DNA of 64,000 nucleotides from a virus: positions 1-64,000 of IMG/VR virus record IMGVR_UViG_3300028394_000002; one strand, written 5' to 3'. Positions 45,101 to 52,617 of this stretch are shown in pieces. The notes beneath the pieces are model-generated. The model ran no database searches, had not been told where the DNA came from, and saw nothing but the letters and a program-made list of their open reading frames with translations. Each line of letters opens with the position of its first letter. The stretch's first letter is position 1. A program made the translations under genes and the position numbers.

Positions 45101-47074
45101 CAATCTAAATATGCAAGTAATCTTAATGTTAAAGCTGCTTTATTAGAACATAAACTAAGATATAGAGATAATGATAAAAATCCTAGCAATTTTGGAGATG
45201 ATATAAACTTAGTTAGAGCATATTTACGGGAAATAGAATCAGAAGTGCCATTTAAAAATAGTGGGCAACTTTCTAATAACTTAACAGCAAATAAAGATTA
45301 TACTGATAATGCGTTAAATAATATTATTCCTGGAAGTGGAGATTATAATGTAAAAAAATTACAAACCACTTTAGTAAATAAAGGTTATAAACTACCTAAA
45401 TCTACTACTAAATATAGAACCTTAGATGGAACCTTTGATGGTATATATGGGCCTGAAACTAATAAAGCATTATTAGATTATCAATCTAAAAATGCAAAAT
45501 CTAAATTAAGAAACGGTGGTTGGTTAGATGGTTTAAGTAATCCTAATAATGTTATAGAAGATAATAGAGGTCAGTGGGCTCATCCTGGTAAAGTAACAAA
45601 AATTAACTCTAATCAAATAACAATGAAAGGAGTAAACTACCCTGTTCTTGGTGTATCAGATAGTGGCGACACTCAGATGATGAAGCCAGGTGGAGAGTAT
45701 AACTTTAAAGGTAAAACAGTAACTGAGTATCCTCAAAAATTTCAATTAGGAGGGTTTAAAGGATTATCTTCTAATATACCTAAAAATAGACTTGATGCTG
45801 AAGCTAAAGAAGAAGCAAAAAGAATGAATCCAGTTTGGACTCCAGTCAATAATCCTCAAACTCAAGAGGTATATCAACAAGGTCCTAAAAAAGGAACTGC
45901 TACTGGCAAAGGTGCTTTAGAACCATCTTATCCTGAGTTAATGTTAATGCCTGGTAGTTTACCTATTAAAGCTGCTAGTAAATTAGGTAAAGCTGCTGTA
46001 GTAGCTGCAGAGGCTTTAAATCCTATTGGAGGAATGAGAAATTTGAAAAATAATGTAATTAGTAAATCTGCAGCCGCAAGTTCTACTGTAGGTAATGTAC
46101 TTAATGAAACTGCAAGACCTATTAATGGCCATATGCCAGGCACTCCAGAATGGATTAGACTTAATGATATTATAACAAGCAGTAGAGCCGCAGTAACAGC
46201 AGCTACACCTAAAAATTCAAAACTAATTCACAAAGCTAAAGAGTTAGAAAGAAATATAACAATACCTATTTTAAATTCTAAACCAGCATTAAAAGTAAGA
46301 GAAGCAATCTTAAATAAAATTAATGAAAATTCTGTTGTTTCTAATTCAGCATTTACACCTGAAAATTTAGAAGCTTTTAAAAAATCAGGGTTAATACATG
46401 GGGAAGAAGGTACTTTAGTATCAAAAGAAGTTGCCTCCTTATATAGTAATGCGCCAGCAGGTCAAGGTAAATTAAGAGCTTATTTAAGAGGGTATTTAAA
46501 TAATAAACAGGCTGATATTGCAGAAACAACATTTCATTCACCTAATAGATCATTTAGCAGTCATGTTAGCTTACCTTCTGATACTAATCCTGTAGGAGAA
46601 TTTAAAAATTTTGGTTTTTTTAGTAAAAATCCTATTAGTGCTGGTAAAACAGCAGTAAATCTAAATAAATTAATTTCTAATATACCTGGTAAATGGGACT
46701 TTAATCCTGGTAGTTTAAGCGGGGACTCTTATCCAATATGGGCAAAAATTGTTAATGATAAAGCTAACCCTCAATTTGAACTTATTAATAAAGGCCTTAC
46801 TGGAATGAATACTTTAGGTAAACATACAAAAATATCTAAATTGCTAGAAACAAATATGAAAAATGGATATAATGATCCAGTCAAGGTAGATGAATTTCTT
46901 AAAGAGTTAGAAAAAATAGCAGGAAAAACAGCTGATAAATGGAATGTACCAAAAGAGTCATTAATGCCTGATGACACTAAAGGATTTATACCTGATTTAA
47001 GTATAAAGAAAAAATATAAAAACGGTGGTAAATTAAATAATAATAAGAGCAATTGGTTAGACAATTTAAAATAA
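42143..47074 (+). CDS. Ejected cargo-type protein with HELTH and peptidoglycan-binding-like repeats, 1643 aa
   Basis: Visible parts: a repeated K-L-R-N-G-G-W-L-D-G-L-type motif at residues about 237, 494, 733, 1121 and 1624; a zinc-protease motif FAHELTHDN with HELTH at 612-616 and a possible third ligand at Glu652/653 (DPEEVRSQ); and two peptidoglycan-binding-like units, IQKNLGVKDDGYFGPDTYKA (about 964-983) and VKKLQTTLVNKGY with GTFDGIYGPETNKALLDYQS (about 1070-1115). The rest is Lys/Asn-rich and disordered-looking. It lies after the tail genes, where crAss phages encode proteins ejected with DNA. Cell wall passage is the likely job. Confidence 0.78.
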   Translation: MPDKNKKQRTKVYRDKLEFDKANQAYEDSTALAKQNFSFFTDEVNKLNIGDTLKEYNESYNNYFTWKKDLKKNEKISPGSLNTEIKPEKYLYDWGENWGVNPLYHIKDKTNRKVIPTVGETVDPSINKINEVKKIFPKASQAFIDKKISASKQDSIGVGYIINSGDYDENFKKKTNPASLDISISNNGPYIYPYYTEPTTKPVYKDPKTLYTGSKALKIQGKPSGYINKGNNTGRQEFRKGGWLDGLDEDNPIQDNTKVKAAVIPNQALIQRAKFLEGDNLEKKINKSSSYSKDKDKTALKNKDKRENTVTNVKNSQVEKYTNKNVANKFHTGFKYNEIQISDNTRVSNPVIPNQTLIQKSNLNKNKGTLKSIDKMPVQPLTKEEVRKGVKFTTDVAGMFNPIMAVAGSAMDMHQGDKTGAAIGLVPGLKSFIASKNMATKLATKMFNAGIPNKIVTPIKKGIREAGNYISGTAEVIEAKDDIGKPIVETVKSKLRNGGQLDGLDNNKTEQAPDVTNATEYVKGWYNSPMYDNILRNQNIDLGITNPNRLERRVKQHKKYYNESNYNVTPSVVENLKNYGEGYIDNKGNKQINLNKNFVQNNPKLVNSLFAHELTHDNLMTVKDREYINKNTPEYNPALHKEDTYNKLTDPEEVRSQIHSIRQLSGENKIYDPLTQPFKKEYLDKVNESYNQGTKESEDYNQLQRLRQYYSDDQITEMMNTISKSNSNDGKVYAKNGGLLNSLSKKRFDMGGPVNDEENSDILPSWDAVKATLNPYNWGVDDYTKSGTRGQAFNAARKAGEEEFMWNNQRYNTRKDTDYIPYIGSNPNQKEYDNFLRKEYPEFFKTLNRGKNVGSITWKGASDKEPNRASIKPEQTNSNINVGENPESGHEFIDNIIAESSHLKDPKLFENIFNPYEYKTAYEYIRHGEERYKIPGTAEYDAHRLREPGMAMIAYGNLSPNNIKQIQKNLGVKDDGYFGPDTYKAMQSKYASNLNVKAALLEHKLRYRDNDKNPSNFGDDINLVRAYLREIESEVPFKNSGQLSNNLTANKDYTDNALNNIIPGSGDYNVKKLQTTLVNKGYKLPKSTTKYRTLDGTFDGIYGPETNKALLDYQSKNAKSKLRNGGWLDGLSNPNNVIEDNRGQWAHPGKVTKINSNQITMKGVNYPVLGVSDSGDTQMMKPGGEYNFKGKTVTEYPQKFQLGGFKGLSSNIPKNRLDAEAKEEAKRMNPVWTPVNNPQTQEVYQQGPKKGTATGKGALEPSYPELMLMPGSLPIKAASKLGKAAVVAAEALNPIGGMRNLKNNVISKSAAASSTVGNVLNETARPINGHMPGTPEWIRLNDIITSSRAAVTAATPKNSKLIHKAKELERNITIPILNSKPALKVREAILNKINENSVVSNSAFTPENLEAFKKSGLIHGEEGTLVSKEVASLYSNAPAGQGKLRAYLRGYLNNKQADIAETTFHSPNRSFSSHVSLPSDTNPVGEFKNFGFFSKNPISAGKTAVNLNKLISNIPGKWDFNPGSLSGDSYPIWAKIVNDKANPQFELINKGLTGMNTLGKHTKISKLLETNMKNGYNDPVKVDEFLKELEKIAGKTADKWNVPKESLMPDDTKGFIPDLSIKKKYKNGGKLNNNKSNWLDNLK
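43615..43660 (+). repeat. Direct repeat copy 1 encoding the NGG.LDGL motif
   Basis: AAAATCTAAATTAAGAAACG begins a 46-base unit repeated at 45496-45541 with only a handful of changes. It encodes S-K-L-R-N-G-G-Q-L-D-G-L. A weaker third copy lies at 42851-42889. Confidence 0.8.
45496..45541 (+). repeat. Direct repeat copy 2 encoding the NGG.LDGL motif
   Basis: The same 46-base unit as at 43615, encoding S-K-L-R-N-G-G-W-L-D-G-L. The near identity at the DNA level, beyond what the peptide needs, suggests recent duplication or gene conversion between copies 1.9 kb apart. Confidence 0.8.
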
Positions 47075-47080
47075 TTAATT

Positions 47081-48913
47081 ATGACAAAGCAAGAAATACT
47101 TAAAACACACAAGATGACCGAGAAGGAGTTCTACGAGAAGTTTCCTACTCAAGAAGCATATAATCAATTTCAAATGGGAGGTTCTTTATCTCCTAATCAG
47201 AAGTATCAAGGTGGTGGAAGTTTACCTCCGCTTTTACCTGCTTCTGCTGTACCTACTAGTTTAACAGATCCTGTTAAACATTTTACACCGCCTACTACAG
47301 CACCAGCTGCTGCAGCTCCTGCTGCTGCTCCAGGAGGTTTTAAACTTCCTAATCTATCTGGACTTGGTGGAGGTCAACAAGCTCCTCAACAAGCTGGAGC
47401 GGATCCTAATGCCCCTGTTCAAAAGAATATAGGTAAAACTATAGGTAGTGTAGCAGGCGGTATTGCTGGTTCATTTATACCAATTCCTGGAGTAGGTACT
47501 ATGATAGGCGGGGCTGTAGGAGGTGCTATTGGTGGAGCTATAGATAAGAAAACTTATGAAAATAAAATGGAAGACTATAGTGCTGTTAAATCTAGCCAGC
47601 AGAATGCAATGACTTCTAACATAGCTGGTAACTTTAATCCTAGCGCACAAGGTAAGCAGTTTAAGATGGGTGGTAATTTTACAGAGTACCACGGTAATAC
47701 ACATGAGAATGGCGGTATACCTATTGGTAAATCAGAAGTAGAAGGAGGAGAAACTAATCATAATGGTTATATATTTAGTGATACATTACAATTAGGTAAA
47801 AGAACTTTTGCTGATGTAAGTAAAAAGATTAATAACAAGTATTCCAGAAGACCAGATGATAAGATATCTATGGAGTCTAAAGAAAGGGAGTTAGGTAATC
47901 TTATGAAAGTACAAGAAAGTACTGGTATGACTAATAACTCACAAAGTAAGTTTCAAATGGGCGGGCCTAATTGGATGAACAACATTAATAAGTTAACTAA
48001 TCAAGCTAATGATTTTTCTAATTATAAACCTAATGCAGCAACTGGCCCTCTTGAAATTCCAAGCCAGCAAAGTAGTGGATTCTATACTACTGATGATATA
48101 AATTCTAATAAAGAGGCTGTAGGTAATATAGCAAATACATTAGTAACTCAACCAACTGACAGAGGGGCTATTCAAGAAGCAATAGAAAATGAAAGATCTA
48201 GAGTAGGTTTACAAACTACATCTCCTACATTATCTAAATCTTCTGTATCACCAACACCTGCTACTATAACAAATACTAATAAGCCATTACAAACAAAAGT
48301 TAATCCATTAGGTTACCTAGCTAGTACTATAGGCCCTGCTTATGATGTTGCACGAGGTTTAAAAGGTGGTGATCCTGTTAATTTTGATAGGATGAATAGT
48401 AAGTATCAATATGCTGATCCTAGAGGAGCTATGGCTGCTGCTAATAAAGGATTGACATCTGCTTACAACTCAACTAAAAACGCTGCTAGAAATACTACTA
48501 CTAGTGCTGGTGAGTACCTTGCTAATATGGGTATTCTGACTAGTAAAGAAGGTATGGATAGAGCTGCTACTATGGCTGGTATTAAAAGTCAATATGATAT
48601 AGCTAATACACAAGGTTTAAATCAAACTAACTTAACTAAAGATCAGTATAATGCTCAAATTCAAATGAGAGAATCTGAAGCTAGACAGCAAGAACAAGAT
48701 GCAGCTAGAAGTGCTGTAAGTCAAGGTCTACATAACTTTGGGCAAAACTCTTTAGGATATGGTCAAGATAGAGCTATGAATAAAACACAAAACACAATGC
48801 TACCGCTACTTGCAGATGGTTATGAGTATGTTATGGATGCTGATGGTAAGGTGAGTAGTAGAAAGAAAATAAGCGCTAATGATTCTAAAACTCCAGTTAC
48901 ACCAATAGAATAA
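47081..48913 (+). CDS. Virion protein with glycine-zipper segment, 610 aa
   Basis: The N-terminus MTKQEILKTHKMTEKEFYEK is followed by QFQMGGSLSP and QGGGSLPP, a Pro/Ala-rich linker, and a glycine zipper (GSVAGGIAGSFIPIPGVGTM and GGAVGGAIGGAIDK, about residues 126-158) that could insert in a membrane. Next come QFKMGGNFTEYHGNTHENGG, EVEGGETNHNGYIFSDTLQL and KFQMGGPNW. The C-terminal half is helical and Ala/Gln-rich. The GG motifs match those in the preceding gene, so the two proteins probably act together during ejection. Confidence 0.75.
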   Translation: MTKQEILKTHKMTEKEFYEKFPTQEAYNQFQMGGSLSPNQKYQGGGSLPPLLPASAVPTSLTDPVKHFTPPTTAPAAAAPAAAPGGFKLPNLSGLGGGQQAPQQAGADPNAPVQKNIGKTIGSVAGGIAGSFIPIPGVGTMIGGAVGGAIGGAIDKKTYENKMEDYSAVKSSQQNAMTSNIAGNFNPSAQGKQFKMGGNFTEYHGNTHENGGIPIGKSEVEGGETNHNGYIFSDTLQLGKRTFADVSKKINNKYSRRPDDKISMESKERELGNLMKVQESTGMTNNSQSKFQMGGPNWMNNINKLTNQANDFSNYKPNAATGPLEIPSQQSSGFYTTDDINSNKEAVGNIANTLVTQPTDRGAIQEAIENERSRVGLQTTSPTLSKSSVSPTPATITNTNKPLQTKVNPLGYLASTIGPAYDVARGLKGGDPVNFDRMNSKYQYADPRGAMAAANKGLTSAYNSTKNAARNTTTSAGEYLANMGILTSKEGMDRAATMAGIKSQYDIANTQGLNQTNLTKDQYNAQIQMRESEARQQEQDAARSAVSQGLHNFGQNSLGYGQDRAMNKTQNTMLPLLADGYEYVMDADGKVSSRKKISANDSKTPVTPIE

Positions 48914-48950
48914 TCAAATTAATTGATTATATTAATATAAAAACAAAAAT

Positions 48951-50984
48951 ATGAGATTTTTTAAACCAAGTACTACAGAGTATCAATCCCAGTTTTCTCC
49001 TTTAAACCTAGATTTTATGCAAAAGAATCTAGTTCAAAAGGAAGCTAATGATGACGCTGTTGATGACTTATTAGATAAAACAAGCCAACTTCGAGTTAAA
49101 GGCGGAAATTACACAACAACTGAAGAAGAACAAAAGTATAATAACTGGCTAAAAAAAAATACTGATAATGTTAGAAATGGCTTATTAAATAATACTATGG
49201 ATTATAAAGAAGCTTCTAAAAATTTAACTAAAATTATTGAAGTTTATAATACTAATGATACTATTAAAAGAATAAATAATGATGCTGTTTATTCAAAATT
49301 TCAAAATAAAAACTTAGTAGAGGGTAAATTAAATAGAGCTGTTGGTACTAACTTTAATTATTTAGGACAAACTCCAACTTGGAATAAAGTTAATATGTCT
49401 GAAATTACAGATGATCAGCATGCTGCTTTATATAATACTATAGCACCTACTGGTATATATGATAAAGAAAACTATCAGCATCAAATGGATAAGTTTGTTG
49501 GCGATGCTGTTAGTAATCAATTTGATTTAGCTCCTAAAAAGTATGATACACTTACTGGTGTACCTATGGTTGAAATAGGAGATCATAAATACACTAGAGA
49601 AGAACTAAAAGAAGAAAAAGTGAGAGAGTGGGCTAGAAATGTTTGGGAACAAGAAAATAGAAATAGTAACACTCCTTTTATGCAATATCAAAAACAACTA
49701 TACGGATTAAGTGGAGGAGAGTACACTCAACAACAATTTATAGAAGATGCTGCTAATGGTTTTCCTGGTTATTATAAAAGAGAAATAACTCAAGATAATA
49801 AATCTTATCAGCAATTACCAAAAGAAGAAACTAAGAAAGTAGAAGCTACACCTTTAGCTAATAGAGCTTTAACAAAAGGGGCTCAAGTTAATGTTGCAGG
49901 TATTAAAAATATTGATAGCTTTAAAAAGCAAATGAATGAAACTTTAAAGGGTATTACTGTTAGAGAAGTACCTAATGCTTTAGGAAATACTTCACAAGGT
50001 TACACAGGCGGCCCTAGAGAAGAAGGTATATCGTTAGCAGATTGGGATGATAAAAAGTTAGATTTGTTAGAAAAATATTATAGAGCTATAAATCAAGATG
50101 CTGTTGTTGATAATATTATAGCCCCAGCAAGAAAAGGTGGTAAAGATTATTTAAAAGCAATAACTCCTAAATTAATGCAAAAAGCTTTAGACAAGATGGA
50201 AGGTGGTAAATCTATAACTTCACTAGAAAAAGCTTTTAAAGAAATGGTTGAAAGTGGTTATGTAGATGCAAATGCAGCTGTTACAGATTTTAATACTGAG
50301 GGTGTTACAAGTATCATAGATCCTTCAATATTAGGTATACAAGGAAAAGCGGATAAAAATATAACTTTAGAAGATATATCTGCCAGTTTCTTATCGCAAA
50401 ATATATCTATTATAGATGGTAGTACTATGAAAGAATTAACTAAAGGAAATTCTTCAGCTGAATTTTTCAAAAGTTTAGGGTATACATTAGGTACCGATAA
50501 ATTAGCAGATGTTCCTGCTTCAATATATTCGGTAGATCCAGATAATAGTCTAAGAGTAGCTTCAGCAGATAAGACTTCTTGGGGTAATGCAGTAAAAATT
50601 ACTGTCCTTGCTAAAGATGGTACGTTTAAAAATTTCTTTATAAAGGATTTAAAACAAACTTCTAAGAACCCTGATCCAAATATAAGAGAGCAAGAAAATA
50701 CTCAAATAGCTTTCAAAGAAAATGTTAATAATTTAATTAATGATATTCATAGTTTACAATTTGAACCAAATGGTGAAAAAGTTTATTTAGATCCAAACGA
50801 TCCATCTAAATATGTTTATGCTATAAGAGAGAAAGATAAGCAGGGTAGATTTAAAGCTTATTGGTACCATTCAGATAATCCTAATAGAAAATATACTAAC
50901 TCAGAAGCTGTTACTAGATATAGTTTAAAATTAGATGTAGATAAAGGCGATTATCTAGATAAACCTGCTGCTGGAAAAAAGTAG
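48951..50984 (+). CDS. Virion protein, 677 aa, upstream half of a -1 frameshift fusion
   Basis: A mostly helical, charged protein (MRFFKPSTTEYQSQFSPLNL...) with a Lys/Glu-rich body. It ends GKK at the codons GGA AAA AAG TAG. The slippery heptamer A AAA AAG (50975-50981) and an 11-bp stem just downstream would let part of the ribosomes shift back one base and continue into the 543-residue extension. The short form of 677 residues and a long form of about 1220 would then coexist. No catalytic motif was found in the short form itself. Confidence 0.8.
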   Translation: MRFFKPSTTEYQSQFSPLNLDFMQKNLVQKEANDDAVDDLLDKTSQLRVKGGNYTTTEEEQKYNNWLKKNTDNVRNGLLNNTMDYKEASKNLTKIIEVYNTNDTIKRINNDAVYSKFQNKNLVEGKLNRAVGTNFNYLGQTPTWNKVNMSEITDDQHAALYNTIAPTGIYDKENYQHQMDKFVGDAVSNQFDLAPKKYDTLTGVPMVEIGDHKYTREELKEEKVREWARNVWEQENRNSNTPFMQYQKQLYGLSGGEYTQQQFIEDAANGFPGYYKREITQDNKSYQQLPKEETKKVEATPLANRALTKGAQVNVAGIKNIDSFKKQMNETLKGITVREVPNALGNTSQGYTGGPREEGISLADWDDKKLDLLEKYYRAINQDAVVDNIIAPARKGGKDYLKAITPKLMQKALDKMEGGKSITSLEKAFKEMVESGYVDANAAVTDFNTEGVTSIIDPSILGIQGKADKNITLEDISASFLSQNISIIDGSTMKELTKGNSSAEFFKSLGYTLGTDKLADVPASIYSVDPDNSLRVASADKTSWGNAVKITVLAKDGTFKNFFIKDLKQTSKNPDPNIREQENTQIAFKENVNNLINDIHSLQFEPNGEKVYLDPNDPSKYVYAIREKDKQGRFKAYWYHSDNPNRKYTNSEAVTRYSLKLDVDKGDYLDKPAAGKK

Positions 50985-51022
50985 AAACTTCAGTAGAAAC
51001 TAAAGCTCGCCCTACTGGAGTT
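50975..51022 (+). promoter_or_regulatory. Programmed -1 ribosomal frameshift signal
   Basis: A AAA AAG (50975-50981) is in the correct zero-frame phase and is followed directly by the TAG stop (50982-50984). After a 4-base spacer, AACTTCAGTAG (50986-50996) pairs with CTACTGGAGTT (51012-51022): 11 bp with one G-U pair and a 15-base loop. Slip codon, stop, spacer and stem match the layout of bacterial dnaX-type sites. Confidence 0.8.
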
Positions 51023-52612
51023 ACGAGAGCAGAATTTAATAACAACCCTGGGAATTTAAAAGGGTGGGACCCTAAATTACCTAAAGATAAGGGAGGGTTT
51101 GATCAATTTACAACATTAGAAAATGGTTGGAGTGCTTTAAATAGGCAAGTTAAAAAAGATGCGCTACCTGAAAGAAAGCATACTGTTGATACATTTCTTG
51201 AAAAATATGCACCAGCTTCAGATAACAATAATCATGAAGGGTATGTAAATTACTTTACAGAGAGTGTAAATCAAGCTGCTAAACAATTAGGTAAAGTTAT
51301 AAATGTTAATTCAACTACACCTTTAAAAACTATAGTAGATACTATAGGAGAGAAAGAAGTAGCTAAAATTATATCTAAAAAAGAAGATGGTAAAACTTAT
51401 AAAAAGTTAGAGCAAGCTAATTTCTTTGAAACTAAACCTGTAGTTAAACCGACAGTGGCTGCTAAAAGAGATTTAAGTTTTATACCAACTAAAAAACCTA
51501 CTAAAGTACCAGTAGCTAAAACACCTGTTAAAGAAGAATCAACATTACAGGCATTTGAAAAAAGTGTGATAAGCACATCTACTGCTATAGGAAATGCTGC
51601 AGAAGATGTTACACAATGGGCTAAAAGAGCAATGGTTAAACAAGGATTAGCAAATCCTGATGTAGATATAATAAAAGCTAAAAAAGTAACTTTTACTAAA
51701 CCTACTACAAAAGCAACTGATGAAGTTGAAGCTCGTTTTGAATTATTAGGTGATGTTCCTGCTCAAAAAAATTCTAAAGAAGATAAATATTTTTCATATT
51801 ATAATAAGTTTGATAGGAACAAAGGATTTAATTATGTACCTGTAAAAAATGTAGGCGCTAGTGATGTTAATACATCATATAAAAATGTTGCAGGTATAGC
51901 TCATTTTATTTTAGATACAGATTTAGCAAGTAATACACAACATAAATATGGTAAAGGTTATGTAGATGAAAATTTAAAAGGAAATCCAATAGCAAAGGGT
52001 TCTACAGTTACAGATCCATTTGTTGTAGAAGTAACTAAAAATGAAGATAAAGTTAATATAAAGTACAAACGATTATCTGAAGTTACAGATAAATCTAAAG
52101 TTAAAACACCTTTAAGACAATTAAGATACACAGATTTAGATTGGGATGGGAAAACCGAAGTTGTATTTACTTATGATGATAAAGGAAAAAGACATAGTTC
52201 TTTTAAAAGTTCAATTAAAAGTATACCTGTAAAAGTTCCTTATGATGTTTATAATCCTATCACAAAGAAAAATGAAAAATCTACTTCTACAGATTTTATA
52301 TTTCCTAATGTAGCTAATGGTAAAGATAGTTATAATAAATTTGGTGGAGGTTCTGTAGTATTTTTAGCTAACAATAAAAAATTTGCAATAGATTTTGCAG
52401 GATCTATTAATCAAATTAAACAAACTGCTGAACAAATTATAAAACAAGAAAATATTAAACCTGAAGATTTAATTATTGCTTATCATGATTTAGGAAGTTT
52501 TTCAGCTAAACCTAAAGCCAGAAAAAATAATACTCTAAGTTTTTATCAATGGTCTGATTTTAATAACCAAGGTTATACAGGAGGAGCATTAGCAATACCT
52601 ATTAATAAATAA
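50981..52612 (+). CDS. Lysozyme-like virion extension reached by -1 frameshift, 543 aa
   Basis: The frame is open from 50981 (VETSVETKARPTGVTRAEFN) to 52612. It begins with a lysozyme or transglycosylase-like domain of about 140 residues: FNNNPGNLKGW, FDQFTTLENGWSALNRQV, TVDTFLEKYAPASDNNN, YVNYFTESV. This NNPGNL...ALN...KYAP..DN layout is that of phage virion peptidoglycan hydrolases. No ATG, GTG or TTG precedes this domain in frame; the first such codon, GTG 51455, lies after it. So its expression requires the frameshift, or the A6 run carries an indel. The last 380 residues are beta-rich and unrecognised. Confidence 0.8.
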   Translation, partial: VETSVETKARPTGVTRAEFNNNPGNLKGWDPKLPKDKGGFDQFTTLENGWSALNRQVKKDALPERKHTVDTFLEKYAPASDNNNHEGYVNYFTESVNQAAKQLGKVINVNSTTPLKTIVDTIGEKEVAKIISKKEDGKTYKKLEQANFFETKPVVKPTVAAKRDLSFIPTKKPTKVPVAKTPVKEESTLQAFEKSVISTSTAIGNAAEDVTQWAKRAMVKQGLANPDVDIIKAKKVTFTKPTTKATDEVEARFELLGDVPAQKNSKEDKYFSYYNKFDRNKGFNYVPVKNVGASDVNTSYKNVAGIAHFILDTDLASNTQHKYGKGYVDENLKGNPIAKGSTVTDPFVVEVTKNEDKVNIKYKRLSEVTDKSKVKTPLRQLRYTDLDWDGKTEVVFTYDDKGKRHSSFKSSIKSIPVKVPYDVYNPITKKNEKSTSTDFIFPNVANGKDSYNKFGGGSVVFLANNKKFAIDFAGSINQIKQTAEQIIKQENIKPEDLIIAYHDLGSFSAKPKARKNNTLSFYQWSDFNNQGYTGGALAIPINK

Positions 52613-52617
52613 ACAAT

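Noticed and set aside
50982-51060. TAG read as an amino acid (alternative genetic code) to extend the 677-residue protein
   Set aside because: Reading through TAG in the zero frame meets a second TAG and then TAA within about 25 codons and does not reach the lysozyme-like frame. TAG also ends other genes here, such as those at 32770 and 34766.
51455-52612. A separate gene starting at GTG 51455
   Set aside because: The same frame is open for 158 codons upstream and encodes a lysozyme-like domain, so the GTG is internal to a longer product.
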